NCBI GenBank assembly: GCA_034429475.1
Contig: DAOUGD010000285.1
Coordinates: 1-24,519 of the forward strand
Length of the DNA: 24,519 bases
Direction: 5' to 3'
From: JAKQHY01 sp034429475
GTDB lineage: Bacteria; Chloroflexota; Anaerolineae; B4-G1; SLSP01
This document shows, in pieces, positions 1 to 6,703 of the stretch. The position numbers were made by a program, and so were the translations under genes. Under the pieces are notes generated by a model, which made no database searches, had not been told where the DNA came from, and saw only the letters and a list, made by a program, of their open reading frames with translations. Each line of letters begins with the position of its first letter. Position 1 is the first letter of the stretch.

Positions 1-114
1 CGCAGTTGTCGCAAAAACAAGCCGCTCGTTTGGTGGTCAAACATTTGGTCAAACGCTCCCGCTCTACTCGCTGTCGCCTGAAAGCCCAACGCAGCCAGCG
101 AACTCAAACCTAAT
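1..114. other. left edge, no gene seen
   Basis: No convincing open frame, RNA gene or terminator is visible here. The stretch lies just downstream of the minus-strand membrane protein gene. I looked for integron attC cores: GCCCAAC and ATCTAAC occur, but in the same orientation and without a matching GTTRRRY partner. Confidence 0.3.
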
Positions 115-597
115 CTAACATTGTCGAGCTACTGTGAGCCATTCAGACCATTGCATCTCGCCGCTATGACCAGATGTCAGAGCCACAATAACACCTATAG
201 GGATGCTGGCAACCAGACCGAATACTGCACCACGCAGCCCCAAAATCAACACGGCTTTAATGTCAACAAAAACGACAGCCCCCCACAAAACTCCATACAG
301 CAAGAAAACAGCGATGAGGCTCAAATCAGATTCATTGCCTATAAAAGCACCGATTCCCCAAAGGACTGCGCCGATCAAACTCCCCTTCAGTAATTTCTTT
401 ACCTGCCTGCCGTTTATTTCGAAAACAGGCTCGGACAAAATCACACCACCACAAGCACCCACAACCATTCCGACAAATAAGCCAGCAAACGAATAAATTG
501 ACCAGCCAATCAACGCACCTAGAGTTGTAAAGACAAAAGCGCTGCCAACATAAACACTGGTAGGGACCTTTGACGCTATTTGCTCAGAATTTGGCAT
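115..597 (-). CDS. small multi-pass membrane protein of unknown function
   Basis: A 160-residue protein that I do not recognise. It begins MPNSEQIASK and has about four or five hydrophobic segments rich in Gly, Ala and Val, for example around VYVGSAFVFTTLGALIG, FVGMVVGACGGVIL and GLVASIPIGVIVAL. A charged loop (EINGRQVKKLLKG) lies in the middle. The ATG at 597 is chosen because AGGAAGTG stands just upstream with normal spacing; the frame stays open further upstream, but that part overlaps higA and reads like antisense sequence. It follows the toxin-antitoxin pair by 44 bp on the same strand and may be co-transcribed. It could be a cargo gene of an accessory segment; no function is assigned. 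Confidence 0.6.
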   Translation of the reverse strand: MPNSEQIASKVPTSVYVGSAFVFTTLGALIGWSIYSFAGLFVGMVVGACGGVILSEPVFEINGRQVKKLLKGSLIGAVLWGIGAFIGNESDLSLIAVFLLYGVLWGAVVFVDIKAVLILGLRGAVFGLVASIPIGVIVALTSGHSGEMQWSEWLTVARQC

Positions 598-641
598 ATT
601 CACTTCCTGAACCAAGATAATTGGTTCTGGTTGACCCTTCG

Positions 642-929
642 CTACACAATCTGCGTGAAAACATCCGGCCTTTGTTCCGCAATCCGTAATAAAGCCAAGG
701 CCGGTCCGCTTGGTTTGCGCCGGCCCTGCTCCCAATCCTGCACCGTGCGCAGACTGACCCCCATCAATGCCGCAAAAGCCGCCTGTGATAATTGCAATTT
801 GGCGCGGATCACTTGCGGCGCGGAAGGCTCTTGCAGAGTATACGTGCGTAAGGTCTTCGTCCCGTCCTTATACGCTTTTATTTCTTGAATGCCATTAAGG
901 ATTTCTTGTCCAATATTACGCTCAGTCAT
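642..929 (-). CDS. HigA-type antitoxin, XRE/Cro helix-turn-helix protein
   Basis: A 95-residue protein with an XRE-type HTH at about residues 47-68 (LSQAAFAALMGVSLRTVQDW, then EQGRRKPSGPA). It is preceded by an N-terminal arm, as in HigA antitoxins encoded downstream of their toxin. It should neutralise the toxin by direct binding and repress the shared promoter through the palindrome at 1242-1260. The ATG at 929 is preferred over the GTG at 932 because AAGGAG lies 7-8 nt upstream, inside the toxin's 3' end. The two genes overlap by 8 bp (toxin stop TGA at 922-924), a typical coupled arrangement. The DNA target is inferred from position only. Confidence 0.85.
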   Translation of the reverse strand: MTERNIGQEILNGIQEIKAYKDGTKTLRTYTLQEPSAPQVIRAKLQLSQAAFAALMGVSLRTVQDWEQGRRKPSGPALALLRIAEQRPDVFTQIV

Positions 930-1233
930 CACTCATCTCCTTCGCAATTTGACGCAATACATGCGCGGGGATATTGGCTATTTCATTCTTGCTATAGATG
1001 GTCAACAACCAAATTTCAGCATCCCGGCGTTTGAAATAGTAAATCACCCGCACTCCGCCACGTTTGCCTTTACCCGCCATTCCCCAGCGGAGCTTCCGCA
1101 CACCGCCGGAACCTGGCACAACGTTCCCTGCTTCTGGATATTGGAGCAAAAAACTTTGCAGCCCCATATACTCGTCCTCGGATAGATAGGTGTAGACGTA
1201 TTTTGTAAATGCGGTGGCTTCGATGAATTCCAT
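922..1233 (-). CDS. HigB/RelE-superfamily toxin
   Basis: A 103-residue RelE-fold toxin of the HigB2-like group. The region GSGGVRKLRW...GKGKRGGVRVIYYF...LLTIYSKNE is characteristic: a basic patch followed by the Val-rich strand and the YxKxE C-terminal motif. Family members are ribosome-dependent mRNA endonucleases; that activity here is inferred. The reading frame can be extended to a TTG at 1251, but the ATG at 1233 (MEFIEATAF) is more likely. The extension would lie in the operator, and a TATAAT box at 1240-1245 ends 6 nt before the ATG, so the mRNA is probably leaderless. Toxin precedes antitoxin, the usual higBA order. Confidence 0.85.
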   Translation of the reverse strand: MEFIEATAFTKYVYTYLSEDEYMGLQSFLLQYPEAGNVVPGSGGVRKLRWGMAGKGKRGGVRVIYYFKRRDAEIWLLTIYSKNEIANIPAHVLRQIAKEMSDD

Positions 1234-1239
1234 AACTTT

Positions 1240-1270
1240 ATTATACGGCAAAGCCGTATATTATACAAGC
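1240..1270 (-). promoter_or_regulatory. higBA promoter with palindromic operator
   Basis: A 19-bp palindrome (TATACGGC-AAA-GCCGTATA, 1242-1260) overlaps a perfect minus-strand TATAAT at 1245-1240. A TTGTAT -35-like hexamer lies 17 bp upstream of it. A second TATAAT lies at 1265-1260, at the other edge of the palindrome. The position suits autorepression by the HigBA complex. The -10 box ends 6 nt before the toxin ATG. Confidence 0.65.
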
Positions 1271-1287
1271 CAATCCTTGTCCCAATC

Positions 1288-1329
1288 TTATGCCTCCATC
1301 AACAGGGATCATTTGTCGGCGATGCCGGA
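1288..1329 (-). pseudogene. decayed duplicate of the rsmG 3' end
   Basis: Read on the minus strand this stretch gives GIADK, an in-frame TGA, then SLLMEA and a TAA stop. The real rsmG ends GIPNKRPLLMEA and stop. Over 1291-1329 versus 2201-2239 the DNA agrees at about 30 of 39 positions, including TCCATCAACAG. Similarity ends abruptly at about 1330. The two copies are direct repeats about 910 bp apart that bracket the peptidase gene. I read it as a leftover rsmG tail from an older copy, produced when the segment between was acquired or duplicated. Confidence 0.7.
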
Positions 1330-1371
1330 CCAACACACCCATAGAGCCATTTCACCATTTCCCTTATTCAC

Positions 1372-2142
1372 CTACGCCTGAATCAACGTATACCCCATCG
1401 GCTTGGCCGGAGCGAAATCTTGTAACACCGAATCGAAAATGTCCGCCAGGTTGTTCCAGGGATCGTCATCAGTGTAGAAGCGGTACAGAAAGAGCAAGTC
1501 TATCACCAGGCTGTTGATCCAATCTACGTTGGTGGTGTAGCCGATGACCGCCCTTGACTGGGAAGCCTTCAAGAACTTTTTGGCGAATTTTTCCCCGGCG
1601 GCATCGGCAAACACGCTGCACGCGCCAAAATACACCAGGTTGTCGTATTCTCCATAGTCCCGAAACGCCTCACACAGTTTATCCGGCCCAATGGCGTCCA
1701 GCGCCGAATACACCGTGCCCGGCGAGCCGTGGAAGGCCAGGTAGAAAATGGGGACATCGCGGGCTTCCTGATCGGTCCATAATAACCCGTCCGGTTTACG
1801 GGTGTAGTAATCCAGATGCTCGGCGGATTCGACATACCGGTGCGCGATCTTCAAGGGCGGGGTAATCAGCGGTGCCAGCGAGTCAAAAAAGCCTTTCACG
1901 GAAAACGTGCGGAAAATCTCGTCGCTCCAGTAGGCTTCCAGGCAGACCAGTTCCCGGGGAACGCTGACAGAGTGGGAAGGCCACGTCGGATGCCCGGCGG
2001 CGGCGCATGTGGCAAACCATTGTGGCGTTTCGATGGGGCACTTTTCGACGCAGCAGTACGGACAGACGATGCTCTTGCCGTCCATGCAGGTATATTGAGT
2101 TTTAGCCAGTTTTTCGTGGTTCCAGTAACAAGTGTTCGTCAT
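1372..2142 (-). CDS. CHAT/caspase-like cysteine peptidase candidate with Cys-rich N-terminus
   Basis: A 256-residue protein with a probable His/Cys dyad of clan CD type. FYLAFHG (His138) is followed 37 residues later by LVYFGACS (Cys175), each after a hydrophobic strand, as in CHAT and caspase-like domains. It resembles stand-alone bacterial proteins annotated as DUF6642, but that name is from memory and not checked. The N-terminus has C5, C19, C27, C30, C31, C35, C46 and H51, which could bind zinc. No signal peptide or membrane segment is seen, so it is probably cytoplasmic. The ATG at 2142 has GAGGTGAT just upstream. It follows rsmG by 55 bp, and a decayed rsmG tail lies beyond its 3' end, so it is probably acquired. 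Substrate unknown. Confidence 0.6.
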   Translation of the reverse strand: MTNTCYWNHEKLAKTQYTCMDGKSIVCPYCCVEKCPIETPQWFATCAAAGHPTWPSHSVSVPRELVCLEAYWSDEIFRTFSVKGFFDSLAPLITPPLKIAHRYVESAEHLDYYTRKPDGLLWTDQEARDVPIFYLAFHGSPGTVYSALDAIGPDKLCEAFRDYGEYDNLVYFGACSVFADAAGEKFAKKFLKASQSRAVIGYTTNVDWINSLVIDLLFLYRFYTDDDPWNNLADIFDSVLQDFAPAKPMGYTLIQA

Positions 2143-2197
2143 AGGATCACCTCATCTTTGATTTGAATGACGCTTTCAAATTCTGTGTTCTAAGTCC

Positions 2198-2926
2198 TCA
2201 CGCTTCCATCAACAGCGGCCGTTTGTTGGGGATGCCGGCCCGGCGCGGATACTTATCCGGCGTCGCCGCGACCTTATCCAGCACCACCAGATAGCGCGTC
2301 TCGGCCAGCCCGCGCAATTCGATGGGGGCCAGGCGGCGCACCCGCCCCCCCAACTGCGTGATGGCCCATTCCCCGCGCTGGACTTCCGCCGGCGCCCCCT
2401 CGCCTTTTTGCGCCAGCGCGCGCCCGCCCACCTTGACCAGCGGCAGCAGATATTCCGCCAGAATCGGCATCTCCGCCACCGCACGCGCCACCGCCCAATC
2501 GTAACGCTGCCGGTGTTCGCGGATCTGTCCCAGCTCTTCCGCGCGCCCGTGGATGATGGTCACGTTATCAAGCGCCAGTTGGGTGACGATGTGCTTGAGG
2601 AAGTCCACCTTTTTCGCCGTGGCTTCGAGGAGCGTCAAATGCATCCCGGCGCAGAGGATTTTGAGCGGGATGCCGGGGAAGCCGGCGCCCGTCCCCACGT
2701 CAATCACGGTCTTGCCGCTGAACTGCTCGCCGGCGTCCAACGCCCGCAGGCACGAAAAGGAATCCAGGAAATGCCGCACTTGAATCCCCGCTTCATCGGT
2801 GATGGCCGTGAGGTTAAAGCGCGCGTTCCATGCGACCAATTCGCGCTGATAAAGGGTCAGCGCGTCCAATTGCTCAGAGGTCAACCGAATTTTCAAATCT
2901 TGCACACCGGCGAGCAGAGATTGCAC
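2198..2926 (-). CDS. rsmG: 16S rRNA (guanine527-N7)-methyltransferase RsmG
   Basis: A 242-residue SAM-dependent methyltransferase that modifies G527 in the 530 loop of 16S rRNA. Diagnostic parts are WNARFNLTAI (about residues 33-42), the HFLDS motif (52-56), the SAM-binding loop VIDVGTGAGFPGIPL (74-88), LLEATAKKVDFL, and the C-terminal YPRRAGIPNKRPL block typical of GidB/RsmG. The GTG at 2926 is chosen because GGGAGG lies about 6 nt upstream; the frame also reaches a TTG at 2944 that would place the SD inside the gene. Length is normal for the family. A TATAAT box at 2961-2956 should drive it. Its last 39 bp recur in decayed form at 1291-1329. Confidence 0.96.
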   Translation of the reverse strand: MQSLLAGVQDLKIRLTSEQLDALTLYQRELVAWNARFNLTAITDEAGIQVRHFLDSFSCLRALDAGEQFSGKTVIDVGTGAGFPGIPLKILCAGMHLTLLEATAKKVDFLKHIVTQLALDNVTIIHGRAEELGQIREHRQRYDWAVARAVAEMPILAEYLLPLVKVGGRALAQKGEGAPAEVQRGEWAITQLGGRVRRLAPIELRGLAETRYLVVLDKVAATPDKYPRRAGIPNKRPLLMEA

Positions 2927-2955
2927 AACGATCCTCCCACACAATGAGTGACAAC

Positions 2956-2961
2956 ATTATA
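2956..2961 (-). promoter_or_regulatory. probable -10 box for rsmG
   Basis: A perfect TATAAT on the minus strand, 30 nt upstream of the rsmG GTG. No good -35 hexamer is found at 16-18 bp. The rest of the 2945-3105 gap holds no other signal I can support. Confidence 0.45.
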
Positions 2962-3105
2962 CTAGACTTTGGAATGCAAAGACACTTAGACAACTCTCAG
3001 CGCTTTTTCAGGATAATCACAGGCAAAGACGGTATGTTAGGACAGTAAGTTGCAGTCGTTCTCATGCGAAACTACCCGTAAAACCCGTGAAAGGAGTATG
3101 TGGAA

Positions 3106-4929
3106 ATGTGCATCCGTTATCGTTTTTTCGCTCTCTTGACCCTCATCCTTGGGATAAGCGCAGGACTGGGCGGCCTGGTGGGATTGCCCAACACGGCACA
3201 AGCAGCACCCATAAGGGGGGGGGAAGCAGCGCCGGCCACGACCACCAGCGTCCCCCAAACAACGGAAATGAGCCGGACCGTCTGGTTGCCGTTAGTAATG
3301 CAGATGGACGCCAGCGCCCCCCTCACCACCTACATCGTGTTGGAAGGCGACGCGATCACCTACTACGGCAGCGGCGCTACGATTGACGGCAGCGTCATCA
3401 CCATCACCGCCGCCGGGACTTATGATGTCATCGGCGCCCTGGACGACGGGCAGATCGTGGTGGACTCGGCGGATGAGGAAACCGTGGAGATTGTCTTTCA
3501 CGGCGTGAGCATCACGAACAGCACAGGCGCAGCGATTTTCGTCACCAGCGCCGACAAAACCCAGATCACGTTGGCCGACGGGACCGAAAACACCCTCACC
3601 GATGGTGCGGCCTACGTCTTCCCCGACCCGACGGAAGATGAACCCGATGCGGCCCTGTTCAGCAAGGACGATCTCGTCATTGACGGGGAGGGAGCGTTAA
3701 CCGTCAACGCAAATTACAACAACGGCATCGCCAGCAAAGACGACCTCAAAATCAAAGGCGGCGTCATCACCGTGAACGCCGTGAACGACGGTATTCGCGG
3801 TAAAGATTCCATCGAGATCAAGGATGGGACGATCACCGTCGCCGCCGGCGGCGATGGTCTGCAATCCAACAACGATGAGGATGCGGACAAGGGCTACATC
3901 GAGATTGAGGACGGCGCGCTCACCGTCACCGCCTTCGCTGACGGCATCCAGGCCGAAACCTATCTCACGATCACCGGCGGCACGTTCGACATCGTCACCG
4001 GCGGCGGCAGCACCCAGGTCACGACCGACACCGCCAAAGGGTTGAAAGCCGACGTCCATCTCGCCATTATCACGGGCACCTTCGCCATCAACGCGGCGGA
4101 TGACGCCGTCCACTCCAACGCCAGCCTGACCATTGAAGGCGGCACGCTGACGCTGGCCTCGTCCGACGACGCCATCCACAGCGAGACGGCTCTGGTCATC
4201 AACGGCGGCGACATCGCTATCACCACCTGCTACGAGGGCATCGAGAGCACCGCCATCACGATCAACGATGGAACTATCCACATGATTGCCAGCGACGACG
4301 GGATCAACATTGCCGGCGACGTGGAAGACCCGATGAATTACCACCTCCAGATCAACGGCGGCTACATTGTGGTGGATGCCAACGGGGATGGGATTGACGT
4401 GAACGGCTCCATCACGATGGAGGGTGGGACCGTGCTGGTCAACGGGCCGACGAACAACGGTAACGGCGCGATAGATTACGACACCACGTTTGCGCTGAAC
4501 GGCGGCATCCTGGTGGCGGCGGGCAGTTCCGGGATGGCGCAGGCGCCCAGCAACAGTTCCACCCAGTACTCGGTGCTGGTCAATCTCTCATCGGCGAAAG
4601 CGGCCAACACACTCTTCCACATTGAACAGGCCGACGGAACCGCAGTCCTGACTTTTAAGCCGACCAAGACCTACCAATCGGTCTTGTTCTCCCTGCAAAC
4701 GCTGGCTAACGGCGTTTCCTACAAGGTCTACACTGGCGGCAGCTCAACCGGCGCCGTGACCGACGGGCTGTATTCAGGCGGAACTTATACGCCGGGCGAC
4801 CAAGCAGCCACCTTCACGATTTCCAGCATCGTGACAAAAGTAGGCTCAGGCGGGCCGCCGCCCGGGCCCGGGATGCTCAATGCCGGCCGCCCCGAATCCA
4901 GTTCGTTCAAGCCATCCCCAAACCGTTAG
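3106..4929 (+). CDS. secreted Cthe_2159-type carbohydrate-binding beta-helix protein
   Basis: A 607-residue exported protein. A Sec signal peptide (CIRYRFFALLTLILGI..., cleavage near AQA|AP) is followed by a low-complexity linker containing VWLPLVMQ. After it comes a long right-handed beta-helix built of turns such as ALTVNANYNNGIASKDDLKIKGG, written here only in part, with repeated DGI/DAI/HS signatures and the YEGIES turn near the end. This matches the Clostridium thermocellum Cthe_2159 family (PF14262), which binds cellulose or pectin-like polymers with calcium. The C-terminus ends in a Gly/Pro-rich tail with no cell-wall anchor. The ATG at 3106 sits 9 nt after AAGGAG; the in-frame GTG at 3100 is too close to it. 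A run of nine G (3215-3223) follows the signal peptide region. Terminator at 4963-5009. Confidence 0.88.
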   Translation: MCIRYRFFALLTLILGISAGLGGLVGLPNTAQAAPIRGGEAAPATTTSVPQTTEMSRTVWLPLVMQMDASAPLTTYIVLEGDAITYYGSGATIDGSVITITAAGTYDVIGALDDGQIVVDSADEETVEIVFHGVSITNSTGAAIFVTSADKTQITLADGTENTLTDGAAYVFPDPTEDEPDAALFSKDDLVIDGEGALTVNANYNNGIASKDDLKIKGGVITVNAVNDGIRGKDSIEIKDGTITVAAGGDGLQSNNDEDADKGYIEIEDGALTVTAFADGIQAETYLTITGGTFDIVTGGGSTQVTTDTAKGLKADVHLAIITGTFAINAADDAVHSNASLTIEGGTLTLASSDDAIHSETALVINGGDIAITTCYEGIESTAITINDGTIHMIASDDGINIAGDVEDPMNYHLQINGGYIVVDANGDGIDVNGSITMEGGTVLVNGPTNNGNGAIDYDTTFALNGGILVAAGSSGMAQAPSNSSTQYSVLVNLSSAKAANTLFHIEQADGTAVLTFKPTKTYQSVLFSLQTLANGVSYKVYTGGSSTGAVTDGLYSGGTYTPGDQAATFTISSIVTKVGSGGPPPGPGMLNAGRPESSSFKPSPNR

Positions 4930-4945
4930 CGACAAAAGGGCGGCC

Positions 4946-5009
4946 GACCTCAAACTGAGGTCAACGAAGGTTGGCGCGAGTAGTCATCACTCGCGCCAAC
5001 CTTCGTTTT
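4946..5009 (+). terminator. rho-independent terminator preceded by a small hairpin
   Basis: A perfect 19-bp stem (4963-4981 with 4989-5007, loop AGTCATC) is followed by TTTT. Directly before it is a 7-bp hairpin, GACCTCA-AAC-TGAGGTC (4946-4962). It ends the carbohydrate-binding protein gene just before the padR promoter. Confidence 0.92.
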
Positions 5010-5012
5010 GAC

Positions 5013-5074
5013 TTGACAGTTTTCGCTTTCACCTTAAAATATATCCATAACAGATATATCTTCTATGGATATAT
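5013..5074 (+). promoter_or_regulatory. padR promoter and inverted-repeat operator
   Basis: TTGACA (5013-5018), a 16-bp spacer and TAAAAT (5035-5040) form a near-consensus promoter. From the -10 onward lies an 11-bp perfect inverted repeat, ATATATCCATA (5039-5049) and TATGGATATAT (5064-5074), with the palindrome GATATATC (5053-5060) in its centre. Three copies of the GATATAT core across the transcription start are a plausible PadR site for autorepression. The SD GGAGGT lies at 5081-5086. Confidence 0.8.
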
Positions 5075-5092
5075 GGTGATGGAGGTAAACCG

Positions 5093-5476
5093 ATGACGAC
5101 CACAGAGAGTCAAACCCCTGAAGCCCTGCTCCCCTTGACGCCCGCCGTGTTTCACATTCTCCTGGCGCTGGCCGATGGGGAACGGCACGGATACAGCATT
5201 ATGAAAACCGTCGAGGCGCACACCGATGGGCACATCAAAATGGGGCCGGGGACGTTGTATGGTTCCATCAAGCGCATAGTAGCCGCCGGCTTGATTGCAG
5301 AATCCGACGAACGCCCCGATCCAGAGCTGGATGACAGCCGCCGGCGGTATTATTGCCTGACCGGCCTGGGCGCGCGGGCGCTGGAGTTAGAAGCAGCACG
5401 GCTCGCCAAAGCAGTGCAATTGGCGCAACAAAGGAAGCTGCTGCCAACGCATCTTACGGCGCTGGAGGTGGCATAA
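5093..5476 (+). CDS. PadR-family transcriptional regulator
   Basis: A 127-residue PadR regulator. The winged HTH covers about residues 16-95: FHILLALADGERHGYSIM, then GPGTLYGSIKRIVAAGLI (the recognition part) and RRRYYCLTGLGARAL (the wing). A short helical C-terminus follows, as in the small PadR subfamily that dimerises through one helix. It should bind the inverted repeat over its own promoter and thereby control the two genes behind it. The ATG at 5093 has GGAGGT 6 nt upstream. Its TAA shares a base with the next ATG (TAATG). The inducing ligand cannot be told; PadR-membrane protein pairs often respond to antimicrobial or membrane stress. Confidence 0.95.
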   Translation: MTTTESQTPEALLPLTPAVFHILLALADGERHGYSIMKTVEAHTDGHIKMGPGTLYGSIKRIVAAGLIAESDERPDPELDDSRRRYYCLTGLGARALELEAARLAKAVQLAQQRKLLPTHLTALEVA

Positions 5477-6690
5477 TGACGCAGCAAACGAAAGTGCCCC
5501 ATACTATCAGGCTCTACACCTGGCTTCTCCGGCTGTATCCACGCGCGCACCGTCAAGAGTACGGCCCCTTAATGGCGCAGCTTTTCCAGGATCAATGCAA
5601 GGAAGTGTATGCCCAACAACGCCCCTGGGGGATGCTGTGGCTATGGCTGCGCACGCTCTGGGATTTGGTGATCACCGCCGCCCAGGAACACCTGCACCTG
5701 GCTGCCGACCTGGGGCTGGCGAACCAACAGATCACGCCGTTGCCCTGGCGGCAAGTATTTCTGGCGCTCCTGCCGGGAGTATGGATCCTGCTCATACGCA
5801 CCGACCTGCTCGCCCGGCTGTTAAGCTGGCAATGGACTCCCTGGAACGCGCCGGTGAGCGCCCTGTACGAGTCGCCGTTCCCCCCCCTCTATCGTTGGTT
5901 AGAAGACAGTTGGCCCTATCTGGCCGGCGGGCTGCTGCTGTGGAGCTGGCGGCGCGAACGGCGTCTCGCGCGTTGGACTTACCCGATTGCCAGCCTCGCC
6001 ATCTACGGACTGCCGATAGCGGTCGCCAGTCTCATTTTTCAACAGGATGGCGGAACGTCGCTCTCCCTGCCCGGCAGGGTCGTAATGAACTGGCTCATCC
6101 CCTTGGCCATCGCGGGCGCATGTCTGGCTGTCTTGTGGACGCAGCGCCGCCGCCTACGGTTTTCCATCTTCACCTGGATCGCGTTGATCATCTTCATCGG
6201 CTCCAGATCGGCAATGACCGTATTCGCCGTCCTCTTCCTCATCCTTCCGGCCGTCCTCGGCCTGTTGGCGGCAGCGCGTGACCGTTTGTATGCGGCGCAG
6301 TTCGCCCTGGGCATCGCCTGGTGGTTTGTGGATGGTATCATTGATCCCAGTTACGCCATTCTCCTCTGGACAGATGCTTACGCCCTCACGCGCCTGATTG
6401 CGGCCCTGCCCACGCTCTTCATCCTGATCCTGTCGGTGATCTGGGTCTTGCGCGCGCGCACCACCCACCAACAACTGGCCGGGATGACGGTTTTCCCGTT
6501 CATCGGGATCGCCCTGGCGGAAATCGCACGGTTCCTCACCCTGTACGCTACCAAGTACGACGCGATACTCAACGGACAAATTCTACAAATAGGGTTGGGC
6601 AGCGCGGCTCAGATTGCGGCCATCCTGGCGCTGGTGGGCATTACCTTCGCACAATTCGCCGCGTCGCCGACCCCGGCGACAGAACACTAA
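5476..6690 (+). CDS. PadR-linked polytopic membrane protein
   Basis: A 404-residue membrane protein. It starts with an amphipathic motif LLRLYPRAHRQEYGPLMAQL, common at the N-terminus of membrane proteins encoded beside PadR regulators and of some FtsX-like permeases. WLWLRTLWDLVITAAQEH follows. About nine or ten hydrophobic helices come after it (for example FLALLPGVWILLI, AGACLAVLW, WIALIIFIG, VFAVLFLILPAVLGLLAA, LPTLFILILSVIWVL). No ATPase, transporter signature or enzyme motif is seen. The ATG overlaps the padR stop, and the esterase ATG follows its stop by 13 nt, so the three form one operon. A role in envelope homeostasis is inference from context only. Confidence 0.75.
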   Translation: MTQQTKVPHTIRLYTWLLRLYPRAHRQEYGPLMAQLFQDQCKEVYAQQRPWGMLWLWLRTLWDLVITAAQEHLHLAADLGLANQQITPLPWRQVFLALLPGVWILLIRTDLLARLLSWQWTPWNAPVSALYESPFPPLYRWLEDSWPYLAGGLLLWSWRRERRLARWTYPIASLAIYGLPIAVASLIFQQDGGTSLSLPGRVVMNWLIPLAIAGACLAVLWTQRRRLRFSIFTWIALIIFIGSRSAMTVFAVLFLILPAVLGLLAAARDRLYAAQFALGIAWWFVDGIIDPSYAILLWTDAYALTRLIAALPTLFILILSVIWVLRARTTHQQLAGMTVFPFIGIALAEIARFLTLYATKYDAILNGQILQIGLGSAAQIAAILALVGITFAQFAASPTPATEH

Positions 6691-6703
6691 AGGGAAAGCC
6701 CCT

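Noticed and set aside
1..120. Possible integron attC site near the small membrane protein and TA genes
   Set aside because: The core-like heptamers are in the same orientation and no paired GTTRRRY or folding arm structure was found.
2408..2947. Long open frames antisense to rsmG and to several other genes (for example at 7859-8818 plus strand, 6731-7711 minus strand, 23099-24325 plus strand)
   Set aside because: They mirror strongly supported genes, have no SD at sensible starts and are rich in Arg/Ala/Gly as expected from antisense of GC-rich coding DNA.
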